From Rhizophagus irregularis (Eukaryota; Glomeromycota; Glomeromycetes; Glomerales; Glomeraceae): 64,000 nt of DNA. Under the pieces are notes generated by a model. The model saw only the letters and a list, made by a program, of their open reading frames with translations, was not told the origin of the DNA and ran no database searches. Shown here in pieces: positions 22,183 to 33,774 of the stretch (position 1 is its first letter; each line of letters starts with the position of its first letter). The translations under genes were made by a program, and so were the position numbers. The stretch is from positions 3,524,501-3,588,500 of the forward strand of contig NC_089444.1 of NCBI RefSeq assembly GCF_026210795.1, written 5' to 3'.

Positions 22183-23547
22183 TTAATCATAAATAAATTG
22201 TAACATAATTATTTGCAATAATGTGAGAATTATTTGATGAAACATAACCAGATTTTTCGGAGAAGACTCTGATGCCGCCTTCGGGGTGGACTCTGGCTTC
22301 TTTGGAGTGGACTCTGGCTTCTTTGGAGATAACGTGCCCTGGGATTCCAAAGTTTTTAATTGAGTATATGAATTATATCCATAGCCATTTATTGTTAGAG
22401 TGCCATTTGTCATGATATAAAAAAAATTTTCATCCATGACTTTAATTCCAGGATTCTCTCTTTGAACATAATATCTAATTGCATTAGCACCAACATTGGT
22501 CATTTCAATAACTTTTCCGCTCGTACTCAGTCTATCTGCTTCGCTTCACAATTGATTCGAATTTTTGCATTAAAAGGTACTACACAATTAATTTTACTTG
22601 TATTAGCAATAATTTGTATTGAATTGAAGGGTGGTACGCTAACTTTTTGTTGAATAAGGTAATGTACTTCATCTGTCACAGTTTCTTTATATATATCTCC
22701 GGTTGTTTTTTTAAATTCACCTTCAATCCCTCCACTAATACCTGCTTTTACAGGTAGTTCAAAAATAATAGCACCAATTTCAAAAGACATATCAATATAT
22801 CTACCAATTTTAAAAGACTCGGATTTTCTGATTTCCAAAGTATAAGTATTTAATTTTGTTTCTTCTTTTTTAAACCATCGTTTTATAGTCGCATTTGTTT
22901 GATTCTCAATTGTATCGTTACTACTTAAAATGTTAACTAATTTACGTTCCAGTTTATTTTCTTTAAAATTTAAATCAAAATCTATTACTTTTGTACTTAA
23001 TTTATAATTAATGGGTTCAAATAACCATTGTTGATAACGATTATTCTTATTAGAAATTTTGATATAAACTAGTTCACTATTACTGTCTATACTATCCAAA
23101 CTCAAAGATTCCATTCTCGCATTAGCAATATTATCAGTTATATGTACAACTTTGGATTTTTCTAAATGTCCAGTGTTGATACGGATTATTACTAGAATCA
23201 TGTTTAGGACTACTGACATACGCTCCTTTACCATTATTGTCTAAATTTCTACCTAATCCTATATTTATAATATTGTAAATATTACCTTCAACCCTTCGTA
23301 ATGACCATTGTTGATTAGGGTCAGATCTATTAGGTGCACCGACTTGAACTCTTTCACCAACATTAACCAAGTTCTTTTCTGACATAGAATGCACAATATT
23401 ATACGTAATTCCTTCTATTAGGTCAAAGTCATCAGGATCATCGGTATTAACCCAATCATTTGGAATTAAATAACAATAAGTTGAAATAATAAAGAAAAGG
23501 AGAAACCCTAAATAATGAAGAGATTTATTCGTATATCTTACTTTCAT
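22183..23547 (-). pseudogene. Frameshifted paralogue of the lectin/aerolysin-like gene
   Basis: Collinear with the intact gene at 17939-19225 from signal peptide to hydrophobic tail, but split into three frames: 23547-~23150 (signal peptide and first two trefoil repeats), ~23145-22527 (third repeat and most of the aerolysin-like region) and ~22550-22183 (end of domain and anchor). The first break near 23140-23150 introduces a stop just after the second QxW repeat. The second, at about 22541-22550, lies in a duplicated 5-nt word (GAAGC twice), suggesting slippage. The tail differs from the intact copy by a short repeated Pro-rich spacer (PKKPEST units) before the hydrophobic end. Divergence elsewhere is modest, so loss looks recent; assembly error is possible for one break but unlikely for both. 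Confidence 0.75.
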
Positions 23548-25040
23548 TATTTAAATTAGAAAGAAGATTAATGAAGAAAATATTAAATGTACATGTTCAT
23601 TCTGTATTTATTGACGTAAAGTTACGCCACAGAAAAAAAAAACTTCGTAGTTCGTACGGTAAGCCAACTCACCATAACAAAAATTTTATGACGTAATATA
23701 TCAAAAATCATGTTTTTATTAAAGTTATTTAACCGTTTCAAAACAATATACTTTTTTGGAAGTAAAAGGTTGGGGCTTAGTTATCCGCTTATCTAAGTTT
23801 TTCGATCTGAATCTAGAAACCGGATATTTCAGGATGATCATTTATATTTTTTTTCTTTTTTTATCCGGTTATTATGAAATATCCGTTTGTTCTATACATT
23901 ATTCGGATATAAAAAAAAAATTTTTTTTAATCATTTAAACTAATTATTAACTACTAGGATTATTGGTTTATTTATTCACAATAATTTTACACGCAATTTC
24001 ATAGTTGTAAAACTGTAGAGTTAGCGTTCTCGATTTGTCGATCATCTGGACCCGTGAAAGACTCTGTGATTAGCAATCAGGAATGTGGCGCGGCTAAAAT
24101 AATATAAAAAAAGTGTAATGATTAGCACAAAGCCACGATTTATTAGAAACATTTTGTTTTTTGAATATTACATACGTATATCCAATGTTACACATAATTT
24201 AAGATCTAACCGTGATCATGGATATGTAGATTGATATTCGAACCAGATTTTTCCGGATAGTTGATTATATTGGTTATATTTCTTTATTTCATTCACTAAT
24301 TTACTTAATACCGTATAACACTGCCTATAGATTTACAAGAAATATAATTGAATAATACTCGTTGTGGCAAATGGGCAAAATAAACCAAGTACTATACATG
24401 ATCTTATGATGCAAGAGACCTAATTTAAAGGGATACTATAATCGGTGGTACACGGTATTTCTCTACGTACGATTTGTTTATTGGATGTAATTAAAATATT
24501 TCAATACTTTTTAATGATGATATAAAAAAAAAATTTTTTTTAATACTTTAATAATGAAAATATCAAAATTTTATTAAATAATGTTTTTAAGTGGATTTAA
24601 ATTTAATAAATGAAAGTAACAAGTAAATACGGTATTTAAAATTAACGCAATTAATCAATTTTTAAATTAGTTTTGAATAAAAATTTTGATAAGGTTAAAT
24701 CATATAAATTTGTTTAAAAATACTAAAACCTTTTGTAAACTAAATTTTACTTTTTTTTTTGAAATTAGAAAATATAATATTTAAATGTTTATTCAATTCT
24801 TTAATAATAATAATTACGATTTATAATATCCGACGCTAATAACTTTAATTTAATTTAATGAAATTCTATTTCTAATATTTCTAATAAAAAAATTTTTTAT
24901 TTCTTTTCCCTTTTTTTCATTTTTCTGCTTTTAAAGAGTCTTCTTTCTCAAAAAAAAATCTACTTTTTATTTTCCTTTTTCTAACTTTTTTTTTTTAAAA
25001 AAAAAACCATCCCAAGAAAACAAGAAAAAGGTCAAATTTA
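23548..25040. other. Intergenic, low-complexity
   Basis: No gene seen. Contains CCGGATAT-rich debris at about 23756-23910 and long homopolymer tracts at 24880-25010. Confidence 0.55.
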
Positions 25041-25340
25041 TATCCAGCCCCTGTGATGCTTAGATCTCACTTTACCCAAAAAAGGAAATTATTTTATGCC
25101 GATCAGTTAATTCTGGCTAGAATTAAATAAATCACGTGATTTAACGAAAAAAAAAAATCGAAAAAAAGTTTTGTCAAATAAGTCAAAAATGACATTCAAA
25201 ACCATCTTTGATGCTTTAAGTAAACTTGCGGAGCAGGCAAAAATACACATACTATATAACTTTTAAAAAAGGTTTGTATATTAAGAATTTCTTTTTTACA
25301 AATTTTTGTTGGATTTAAGCATCATACGGGGGGCGAGATA
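25041..25340. mobile_element. 300-bp hAT-like MITE
   Basis: Ends TATCCAGCCCCTGT...GATGCTTAGATC and the inverse of GATTTAAGCATCAT...GGGGGGCGAGATA form imperfect TIRs of about 27 bp. Flanks CAAATTTA (25033-25040) and CACATTTA (25341-25348) agree at 7 of 8 positions, an 8-bp duplication. Inside are an AATTCTGGCTAGAATT palindrome and a TCACGTGA octamer. No coding capacity. Confidence 0.65.
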
Positions 25341-25440
25341 CACATTTATCCAATTTTTAATGTCATGTAAAATTATTTGACATGATCGGTATTGCTAAAT
25401 ATCTATTGGATGTTATAGGATTCTTTTAAAGGTAGGTAGT

Positions 25441-25617
25441 ATGGATTGGTGTAGGATTGTGGGTTTGATGCTGATGAATGATATTTCTTTTTTTTTAATT
25501 TTTTTGTTTTTGAAGCAATTTCGTACTTCAAGTAATGTCTTCAATAAAAGTGAAAAAATAAATAATTATGAAGCTGCTCTATCATTTCTAATATTTCCAA
25601 AGGTAGGTGGTTTCTGA
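25441..25617 (+). CDS. Possible 58-aa membrane-anchored small ORF
   Basis: ATG to TGA, 59 codons. A hydrophobic stretch (about residues 15-25, Phe/Leu-rich) is encoded partly by a poly-T run, which weakens the case. The downstream part (NKSEKINNYEAALSFLIF) is of ordinary complexity. A GGTAGGT donor-like sequence lies near the 3' end, so it could equally be an exon. No recognised family. Confidence 0.2.
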   Translation: MDWCRIVGLMLMNDISFFLIFLFLKQFRTSSNVFNKSEKINNYEAALSFLIFPKVGGF

Positions 25618-27086
25618 TTAGGGAATAATTTAAAACAAGCAAATATTGTGGTTTATTTTGTCTAATCTATACTTTACTTTCTCATACTTAATTTTCTCAA
25701 TATATAAATGAAATTAATTGTGCAATATAATATGTTCTAAGAATTTTGTGATATTTGTGCGATTGTATTTTTAATATCATTTATTTTAATATATTTTCAT
25801 ATATAAATTTCTTTTATTTAATAATGTTTATTGTAAAGAAATGTGATTACAAATAAATTAAAATAAATAAATAAACATAAAAATAAAAAATAAAACAAGT
25901 TTATATAATAATAACTAAAAATTAACTAAAAAAATAGGAATTGAGCAAAAATTAAACATTTTATTCAAAATAATGCAATATTTTCAACGAGATTTTTATC
26001 TGATAATTGACATTATACGTAAAAATGATGTAATGATGTAACACGAGAAAATTTTAAAGGACATTTCGATTAACGAATGTAAAAAGAAAAAAAAATATTA
26101 TAATACTTTTTACAACAAATGTTATAATGCACGATAATTTTTGATAATTTTTTTAATTTGCTGTATCTTTTTAATGTATGCATACAAAAAGAAAGTATTT
26201 TAAAACAAAATTATTCCTTTAATGTACATTATATACAATATATTAAATATGTTCACACGTAACATTTCCAATTTATTGTCTGACAAAAAGAAACGAATTT
26301 TTATATTTGTAATAAAACTTTACGCAGCTCGTCAAAAAGGTTTGGACAACGGTCCAGTTGTAAATAAAAAGTACTACTCTAATATTGGCATATAAAAATT
26401 TTTCGAATATTAATTTGATTTCACAATGAGAACACAGTTCTTAACAAAATACGCGTCGCAAGTTTCAACGAAAAAATATTTCATTTTAGAAAAAAACTAT
26501 GTAAAAGATTTTTTATTTTGATAATAAATTTCGCGCTGACTTTGATGGCTTTTCGTATTATAATGTGCATGATTTTAATCTTTATTAAACAGCTTAACTT
26601 TCGCTTTGCTTATTTTAAAATCTATGAATAAATCTGTTGAATAAGAATTACAAATACGATTTTTTGTAACGTTCTGATAAAAATATTGTACCATAAAATT
26701 TTATTTTAAATATTCAAAGTTAATAAATACATTACTTTTTTAAAAATATTAGTTTGGTAAATCTTTAAATTTAACTAGAAATAACACAATTTGCTGATTA
26801 TACTTACAATAGTGTATATTATGCCTACAGCAGAAAAGCTTTAAAAATAAATTCCTATTAGAAAATATTACTTTGCTTATTATGGTAGTATTTTGCTTGA
26901 GTTTTAAACCTTTTAGTTAATCAAGCCAGTTAGCTTAATTTGATAACAAGATCATGGCAATAAAAGCTCAAATTCAGCTTACATGAACATCATTTTGATA
27001 TTGTGAAATATTGTGTTAACATTTTATGAATATAAGGGGTGGAAAATTTTATTTTGCAGAATATAATCAACAAATTCACACATCTG
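25618..27086. other. Non-coding stretch containing repeat copy A
   Basis: AT-rich, no supportable gene. Positions 26018-26779 are a diverged direct copy of 36490-37356 (separate entry). Confidence 0.55.
26018..26779. repeat. Direct repeat copy A, 3' flank of kinase array 1
   Basis: Collinear with 36490-37356 over about 0.76 kb, including shared blocks such as TTTACGCAGCTCGTCAAAAA, AACATTTCCAATTTATTGTC and TGTTGAATAAGAATTACAAA. Copy B carries an extra insertion of about 80 bp after CTCTAATATTG. Both copies lie downstream (3') of a kinase array, in the same orientation, so they probably moved as part of one locus duplication. Confidence 0.75.
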
Positions 27087-27087
27087 A

Positions 27088-27322
27088 TAAAAAAAGAATG
27101 TCTGGAAATTGCCATAAAAAATGTCCAGAAAAATATCCGGGAGTCTGGAAAATGTCTTGAAAATTGCAATATTTTGGATACTGAGATTCCAGAAAATATC
27201 CAGGGGATTTCTAGGATGACTCAGGCCTGGTATCCAGAAAGTGTCCGGAATATTACAATTTTCTGGACATTTTTCACTTTCCAGACATTTTCAATGCCAA
27301 TTTCTGGACATTCTTTCTTTAT
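27088..27322. mobile_element. 235-bp fold-back MITE rich in TGTCCAGAAA
   Basis: Ends AAAGAATGTCTGGAAATTG and the inverse of CAATTTCTGGACATTCTTT are inverted copies; the similarity continues inward with TGTCCAGAAA / TTTCTGGACA words. TA flanks are possible on both sides. A 118-codon frame across it (27039-27395) is a by-product of the repeat. Confidence 0.6.
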
Positions 27323-27567
27323 GGGGGCATTGAAGAATTATTTCATTAAAGTGTTAATGTTACCAGCATTTGTCTATTACATCATAAAAAAATAAGAGAT
27401 TTAATGTCCAATTACAAACTGATTTATTCATGTAGAAAAAATTACATATTCATACACAGTGTTGGACAAAACTACATATAATTGTAAATTCCTATAAAAT
27501 AGCAGTTATGTATACAGTATATATTAAATGTCAAACAAAATTTTATTCTCCTATACTTCGTTGTGTA

Positions 27568-30500
27568 TCATTTGAAACTAATTGGAAGAGCACAATGATC
27601 CAAAGATTGAGAATTATAATCATCATCATTTTTTGGAAGATCTTTTGTAATAGGATTAAGTAATCGAGATGTATAAATAGCTTGTGGATGGGTAGCTGTT
27701 TGGTAATTTTCAATGGAAGTAAGATTTGCTTTTCTATATTCTTCTGCTTCCTCAAATTGTATTACAATTTCTTCATTTCCTACAATAACAAAATTCTCCA
27801 CATACAACTCATAAAATGATGTGATTAATTTATCTATCTCAAAAATATCTGGTCTATTATTTTTATCTAAATCCCAACACTTTTTCATTAAATCAATATA
27901 ATATCTTGGTGTTTCTGGCTCACTTATTTCAGGTCTAATTCCTTTGCAAATATCTAATGCAAGAAGATGATCATGTGCATGATTGCCAAAAGGTTGTTTT
28001 CCAGTTGCTACAAAATACATTATCATACCAAAACTATAGATATCTGCTGCTTGAGTATAAGGCTTTCCTCTTAATACTTCGGGAGCCATATAAGGCATAA
28101 CTTTATAAATTTTTGTTTCATCTAAACTATCAACTTCTCCACATAATCCCATATCTGAAATTAATACACAGTTACTAAAATAACTTATGAAATTTAAAAA
28201 TAATATATTTCCTGTATGAAAATCATGATGAACTAAATTTCTTTGATGTATTTCTTTAAGACCATTAACAATATTAAGTAATACAGATATTTTATCCTTC
28301 CAATTAAAATATTCATAGTTTTTATTTATCCAATGATTAAAATTGCCTTCTTCTGCATATTGGAGAACCATAATATATTCTTTTGTATCTGGATTTTGAG
28401 ATATTCCATATATATTAAGAATATTACTGCTTTTACTTATTGAGTACTTTTTAACCTATTAAAATACATTGATATATATCAAAAATCATTATTACATCAT
28501 GCTTAAATGAAAAATTACTATATTAAAGTGATTCTTAAAAAAGTTTCATACCTCATTTAGAAATTTATCAGTAATATTTTGGGAATTACACAAACATTTC
28601 AAAGCAATTACTCTATTTGGATTCCTAATGTAAATGTCTTCATTCACATCATATTCTAATGGACCATTCTTCCACTCTGCTGAATATACTGTAGAAAAAC
28701 CACCCTTACCTATTTCCTTAATATCATTGAACTGACTGTATGGTATCCATTCAAATACTATATCATCATAGCCATGGCCATTTATTTTTAATTGCATTTC
28801 TTGAATGAAATAATCAATTTTTCCATTTCCACTTGTCCACATAAGAACTAAAATATAATCTTCTGTATCCGGATTTTGAGATATTCCATACAATGCTTGA
28901 AATGCTTTATATTTTGTTGTATATTTTCTAGTCTAATTATAAATAAAAGAGATTGTAAATATATTAATTAAAAAAGGTATTTAAATATTTGAAGAAATTT
29001 TATACCTCGTTTATTAGAGATTCAATTGAATTTTGTGAGTTATTTAAATATTTTAAAGCAACTACTTTATTTAAATCTCTTGTATAATAGCTCTGCCTAT
29101 TCTTTTTGTATAATGGACCATCCTTCCATATTGCTGAATATACTTTTATAAGGCCATTTTTGCTTGTCTCTTTAATTTCATTAAACTGACTGTATGGTAT
29201 CCATTCTAACACTATATCATCATAATCATTTATTTTTAATTGCATTTCTTGAATGAAATAATCAATTTTTTCATTTCCACTTGTCCAGTTAAGAATTAAA
29301 AAATAATCTCCTGTATTTAGATTTTGAGATATACCATATAATACTTGAAGTAATTCTCTATGTACTGTTGGATATTTTCTAGCCTAATTATAAATAAAAG
29401 AAATTGTAAATATACCAATTAAAAAAAAAGTATTTAAATATTTAAAAAATTTCATACCTCATTTATTAAAGAATCAATGGATTCTTGTAAATTATGTAAA
29501 TATTTTAAAGCAACTTTTTTATTTGAATCTCTTGTATAATTACTCCTAATATACTCTTTATGTAATGGACCATCCTTCCATATTGCTGAATATACTGTTA
29601 TAAGGCCATTTTTGCCTGTCTCTTTAATTTCATTAAACTGGTTGTATGGTATCCATTCAAGCACTATATCACTATAGCTAATTATATTTAATTGCCTTTC
29701 TTGGATGAAATCATCAATTTTTTCGTTTCCACTTGTCCAGGTAAGAACTAAAATAAAATCTCCTGTATCTGGATTTTGAGATATACCATATAGTACTTGA
29801 AATGCTTTATATTTTATTGGATATTTTTTAGCCTAAATATAAATAAAGGAGATATGTAAATATTAATTAAAAAATTATATAAATATTTAAAGAAATTTAT
29901 ACCTCATTTATTAATGAATCAATAGATTTTTGTGTATTATGTAAACATTTTAAAGCAATTTTTTTATATAAATCTCTTGTATATTTTGTATACTGCTTGT
30001 TATAAAATAATGGACCATTCTTCCATATTGCTGAATATACTGTTATAAGGCCATTTTTGCCTGTCTCTTTAATTTCATTAAACTGATTGTATGGTATCCA
30101 TTCTAGCACTATATCATCATAGTTATTTATTTTTAATTGCCTTTCTCGAATGAAATAATCAATTTTTTCATTTCCACTGACCCAATTTACTAAGTTTATA
30201 AGATTATTTTGAACTAAAATATAATCTCCTGTATCTGGATTTTGAGATATTCCATACAATGCTTGAAATGCACCTTTATCTATTGAATATCTCTTAGCCT
30301 AAATATAAATAAAAGAGATTGTAAATATAGTAATTGAAAAAAGTATTTAAATATTTAAAGAAATTCATACCTCATTTATTAATGAATCAATGGATTCTTG
30401 TGAATTATGTAAGTATTTTAAAGCAACCCTTTCATTTAAACCTCTATTATAATTTTTATTATGCTTTTTATAACATAATGGACCATTTATCCATATTGCT

Positions 30501-32139
30501 GAATATACTGTTATAAAACCATTTTTGCCTGCTTCTTCAATTTTATTAAATTGATCGTATGGTATCCATTCAAGCACTATATTATTATAGTTATTAATTG
30601 TTAATAATTGTCTTTCTTGAATAAAATCATCAATTTTTTCATTGCCACTGTTCCAATTTACTAAGTTAATAAAATTATTTTGAACAAAAATATAATCTCC
30701 TGTATCTGGATTTTGAGATATTCCATATAATACTTGAAATGCATCTTCAATTGTTGAATATCTTTTAGCCTAAATATAAATAAAAGAGATTGTAAATATA
30801 GTAATTGAAAAAAGTATTTCAATATTTAAAGAAATTTCGTACCTCATTTATTAAAGAATCAATGGATTCTTGTAAATTATGTAAATATATTAAAGCAACT
30901 TCTTTATTTGAACCTCTTTTATAGTAATTTCTCCAACTATACTCTTTATGTAATGGTCCATCCTTCCATATTGCTGAATATACTGTTATAAGGCCATTTT
31001 TGCCTGTCTCTTTAATTTCATTAAACTGATTGTATGGTACCCATTCTAGCACTATATCATCATAGTTATTTATTTTTAATTGCCTTTCTCGAATGAAATA
31101 ATCAATTTTTTCATTTCCACTGACCCAATTTACTAAGTTTATAAGATTATTTTGAACAAAAATATAATCTCCTGTATCTGGATTTTGAGATATTCCATAT
31201 AATACTTGAAATGCATCTTCATCTGTTGAATATCTTTTAGCCTAAATATAAATAAAAGAGATTGTAGATATAGTAATTGAAAAAGTATTTAAATATTTAA
31301 AGAAATTTCGTACCTCATTTATTAAAGAATCAATGGATTCTTCTTGTAAATTATGTAAATATATTAAAGCAACTTCTTTATTTGAACCTCTTTTATAGTA
31401 ATTTCTCCAACTATACTCTTTATGTAATGGTCCATCCTTCCATATTGCTGAATATACTGTTATAGAATCATTTTTGCCTGTTTCTTTAATCTCATTAAAC
31501 TGATTGTATGGTATCCATTCTAGCACTATATCATTATAGTCATTTATTTTTAATTGCCTTTCTCGAATGAAATAATCAATTTTTTCATTTCCACTGACCC
31601 AATTTACTAAGTTTATAAGATTATTTTGAACTAAAATATAATCTCCTGTATCTGGATCTTGAGATATTCCATATAATACTTGAAAAGCATCTTTATCTGT
31701 TGAATATCTTTTAGCCTAAATATAAATAAAAGAGATTGTAAATATAGTAATTGAAAAAAGTATTTCAATATTTAAAGAAATTTCGTACCTCATTTATTAA
31801 AGAATCAACGGATTCTTGTAAATTATGTAAATATATTAAAGCAACTTCTTTAATTGAATATCTTTTATAATTTCTCCAACTATACTCTTTATGTAATGGA
31901 CCATCCTTCCATATTGCTGAATATACTGTTATAGAATCATTTTTGCCTGTCTCTCTGATTTTATTAAATTGTTTATATGGTATCCATTCAAATACTACAT
32001 CATTTTCATTATTGATTTTTAATTGCATTTCTTGAATGAAGTTATCAATTTTTTCATTTCCACTGGTCCAATTTGTAAAATCGTTTTTTAAATATTCCAG
32101 AATGTTAGGTATCTCTAAAGGTTTTTTTTTGAAAAACAT
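27568..32139 (-). CDS. TKL-like kinase gene with 8 tandem N-lobe exons plus catalytic exon (array 1)
   Basis: Exons in transcription order: 32139-31789, 31715-31314, 31241-30843, 30769-30371, 30298-29903, 29832-29458, 29383-29006, 28932-28552, 28455-27568. All lengths are multiples of three, all introns are 70-96 nt, phase 0, with donors GAG|GTAYRA and acceptors TAG|GYT (ACT in one). Spliced in full it gives 1322 aa. Each unit carries the end of alphaC, beta4-beta5 (YGISQNPDT-DYILV), a spacer, SGNEKID-FIQE, then beta1-beta3 (EWIPYNQFNEIKE ... VYSAIWK ... VALK) and alphaC up to its Glu (LINE). The last exon holds beta4 to the C-lobe: VHHDFHTGN catalytic loop (HHD for HRD), ISDMGLC for DFG, MAPEVL for APE. 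Only the final N-lobe has a normal loop (GKGGFSTV); the others read GKNG, SKNG or GKND. The beta3 Lys is replaced by Ile in the first three units. Family: glomeromycete TKL-like kinases. Full-length transcription is inferred, not shown. Confidence 0.7.
28552..32139 (-). repeat. Tandem exon-intron array 1 (8 units, ~445-475 bp period)
   Basis: Eight head-to-tail units, each one exon of 351-402 nt and one intron of about 70-96 nt. Intron sequences are themselves conserved (TATAAATAAAAGAGATTGTAAATATA-type blocks), so the duplicated unit is genomic, not retrocopied. The unit next to the catalytic exon is the most divergent and most kinase-like. Confidence 0.9.
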
Positions 32140-33624
32140 TTTGTAATGCTCAAAAAATTTCTTAATAATAGTACTATTCGAATGTAAGAAATTTGGGCGT
32201 TAATAAATTCCAAAAAGAAATTTTATGTAATACAGCTAGTAATATTGTTGCGCAGATCAGCATGTATGCAAAATTCGGCAAAAATTCGGCATACCGCTGA
32301 CATAATTGAAATGATCAACAATTTGTTGGTGTTTTGTATAACTTATACTTTGTATAACTTACACTCATTGCAAGTTATACTAAGTGTAAGTTATACGCGA
32401 TGAAGGATTAATATATAAGGTTTTAGTTTATTCATATTAAATATTGTAGATCGCCGATAGCGAGGTAGTAATATTGTTAATTTTATTTTGTTTGTGATTG
32501 CATTTTGGCATTTACTTTTCGTACTTATTGTTATACATTTATTATAAATTTAATAAGTATGCACTTTAATTTCCACACATGCACTTTAAATTTCAAACTA
32601 TTCGTTAAGGTGTATTTCTGTTACAATCACGTGACCTCGACGCAATATCAAAATCGATGTCAATCATGTTCTGTAGCACAAAAAAGTTACATATAAAAAA
32701 ATTCAAATCTTTATAGCTTTGTAGAATAATATTTAGATAAATACGCAATTTATATCATTTATAATGTGTTTATGAAGTTTTGTTAAAAAAAATTGGTACT
32801 TTTTACTCTTAGAAATCATAGCCAGAAGTCTTATCTCGAAAATCACATGATTTTGTAAGCGATCTGATCACGTGATCTAGTCAGCCAATAAAATTCTGAG
32901 ATTTGTAGATTTTTCGTGCATAAATATTTTCCTACTTTCTCAAAATCTTTCAAATCTTCTTTTATTTAATCATAAATCATTTCACTTCTAAGCCTCTATT
33001 CGATTTCAAACAACTCCACCATTTGTCCATTCTTCAATAATTTTATTATTCATCCATTTTTCATCTTCAACAGCCTTAATCCGAACATTGTGTCTGTAGC
33101 ATTCTTTTTTCTAGGTATCTTAATAATCTGCTCTTTGTTTTATATTACATTTGAAATAAATGGTTATTAGCCTATTCAAATAAGGATTTTCATTTATTAT
33201 GAATGTCAAAATTTTACTCATAATCGCTGTAAATTAATTTTGGACCATAATTTCAGCTCAAATTATGGAAAATTTCAGCCAATTAAATTGCTTTCACATG
33301 ATCGCAATTTTAAATGGTTATAACTTTTTGTGATAATTTTACGAAAAGTGATACAAATGTCCAGATATCCTAACTTTGACAGTTTCTAATAACAAAGGAT
33401 GCATTATGATCATCCAAATACTTAAATAACTCATGAGGCAAATTAAAAAAAAAAATCCTTGCGCTTCTCTTTTCTCTTCTATATTTTGTCAAGCATGATG
33501 GACTGAAGGTAAGGTATAACCAACTCTTCACACTGTAAAATGTACTTGAACGAATATAAAAACTGAGGTTAGATAGGGAAACCTGTGTATAATCCTAAAT
33601 GATAAGTATGATCGTATGGATATA
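32140..33624. other. Upstream region of array 1, no gene
   Basis: Presumed promoter side of the kinase gene. Holds a 14-bp inverted repeat at 32352-32396 and two TCACGTGA octamers (about 32627 and 32873). A 63-codon frame at 32505-32696 has no supportable features. Confidence 0.5.
32352..32396. promoter_or_regulatory. Perfect 14-bp inverted repeat upstream of kinase array 1
   Basis: GTATAACTTACACT and AGTGTAAGTTATAC are separated by 17 bp; two further partial copies of TATAACTTA precede it. It sits about 215 bp upstream of the first ATG of the kinase gene. It could be an operator-like site or a remnant transposon end; regulatory role is inference. Confidence 0.35.
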
Positions 33625-33774
33625 ATGAGAAAGTTTATTTTAAAAACAATTTCTTTATCGATTTTAATATCATGTTGCATAGGCAACGGAATTGTAGACG
33701 AATTATACTTAGCAGAAGCAACATATAATTTAATTACTGTAATTTATTTAATTCACTATAATAGAAAGAAATAG
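33625..33774 (+). CDS. Possible 49-aa secreted peptide
   Basis: ATG to TAG, 50 codons. Residues 1-22 look like a signal peptide: basic start (MRKFILK), hydrophobic core (SLSILIS) and a small-residue cleavage region (CCIGNG). The remaining ~27 residues are VDELYLAEATYNLI followed by a short hydrophobic run and a basic end (HYNRKK). A TATAAAAA box lies at about 33555, some 70 nt upstream, and AATAAA at about 33844 downstream. No family recognised. Small secreted proteins are common in mycorrhizal fungi, but at this length a chance frame is possible, or a first exon of a longer gene. Confidence 0.35.
   Translation: MRKFILKTISLSILISCCIGNGIVDELYLAEATYNLITVIYLIHYNRKK

Noticed and set aside
22183..23547. 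Two or three short genes in the second lectin copy
   Set aside because: Collinearity with the intact paralogue shows one gene broken by frameshifts.
27039..27395. 118-codon plus-strand frame
   Set aside because: It lies across a fold-back MITE and merely translates its TGTCCAGAAA repeats.
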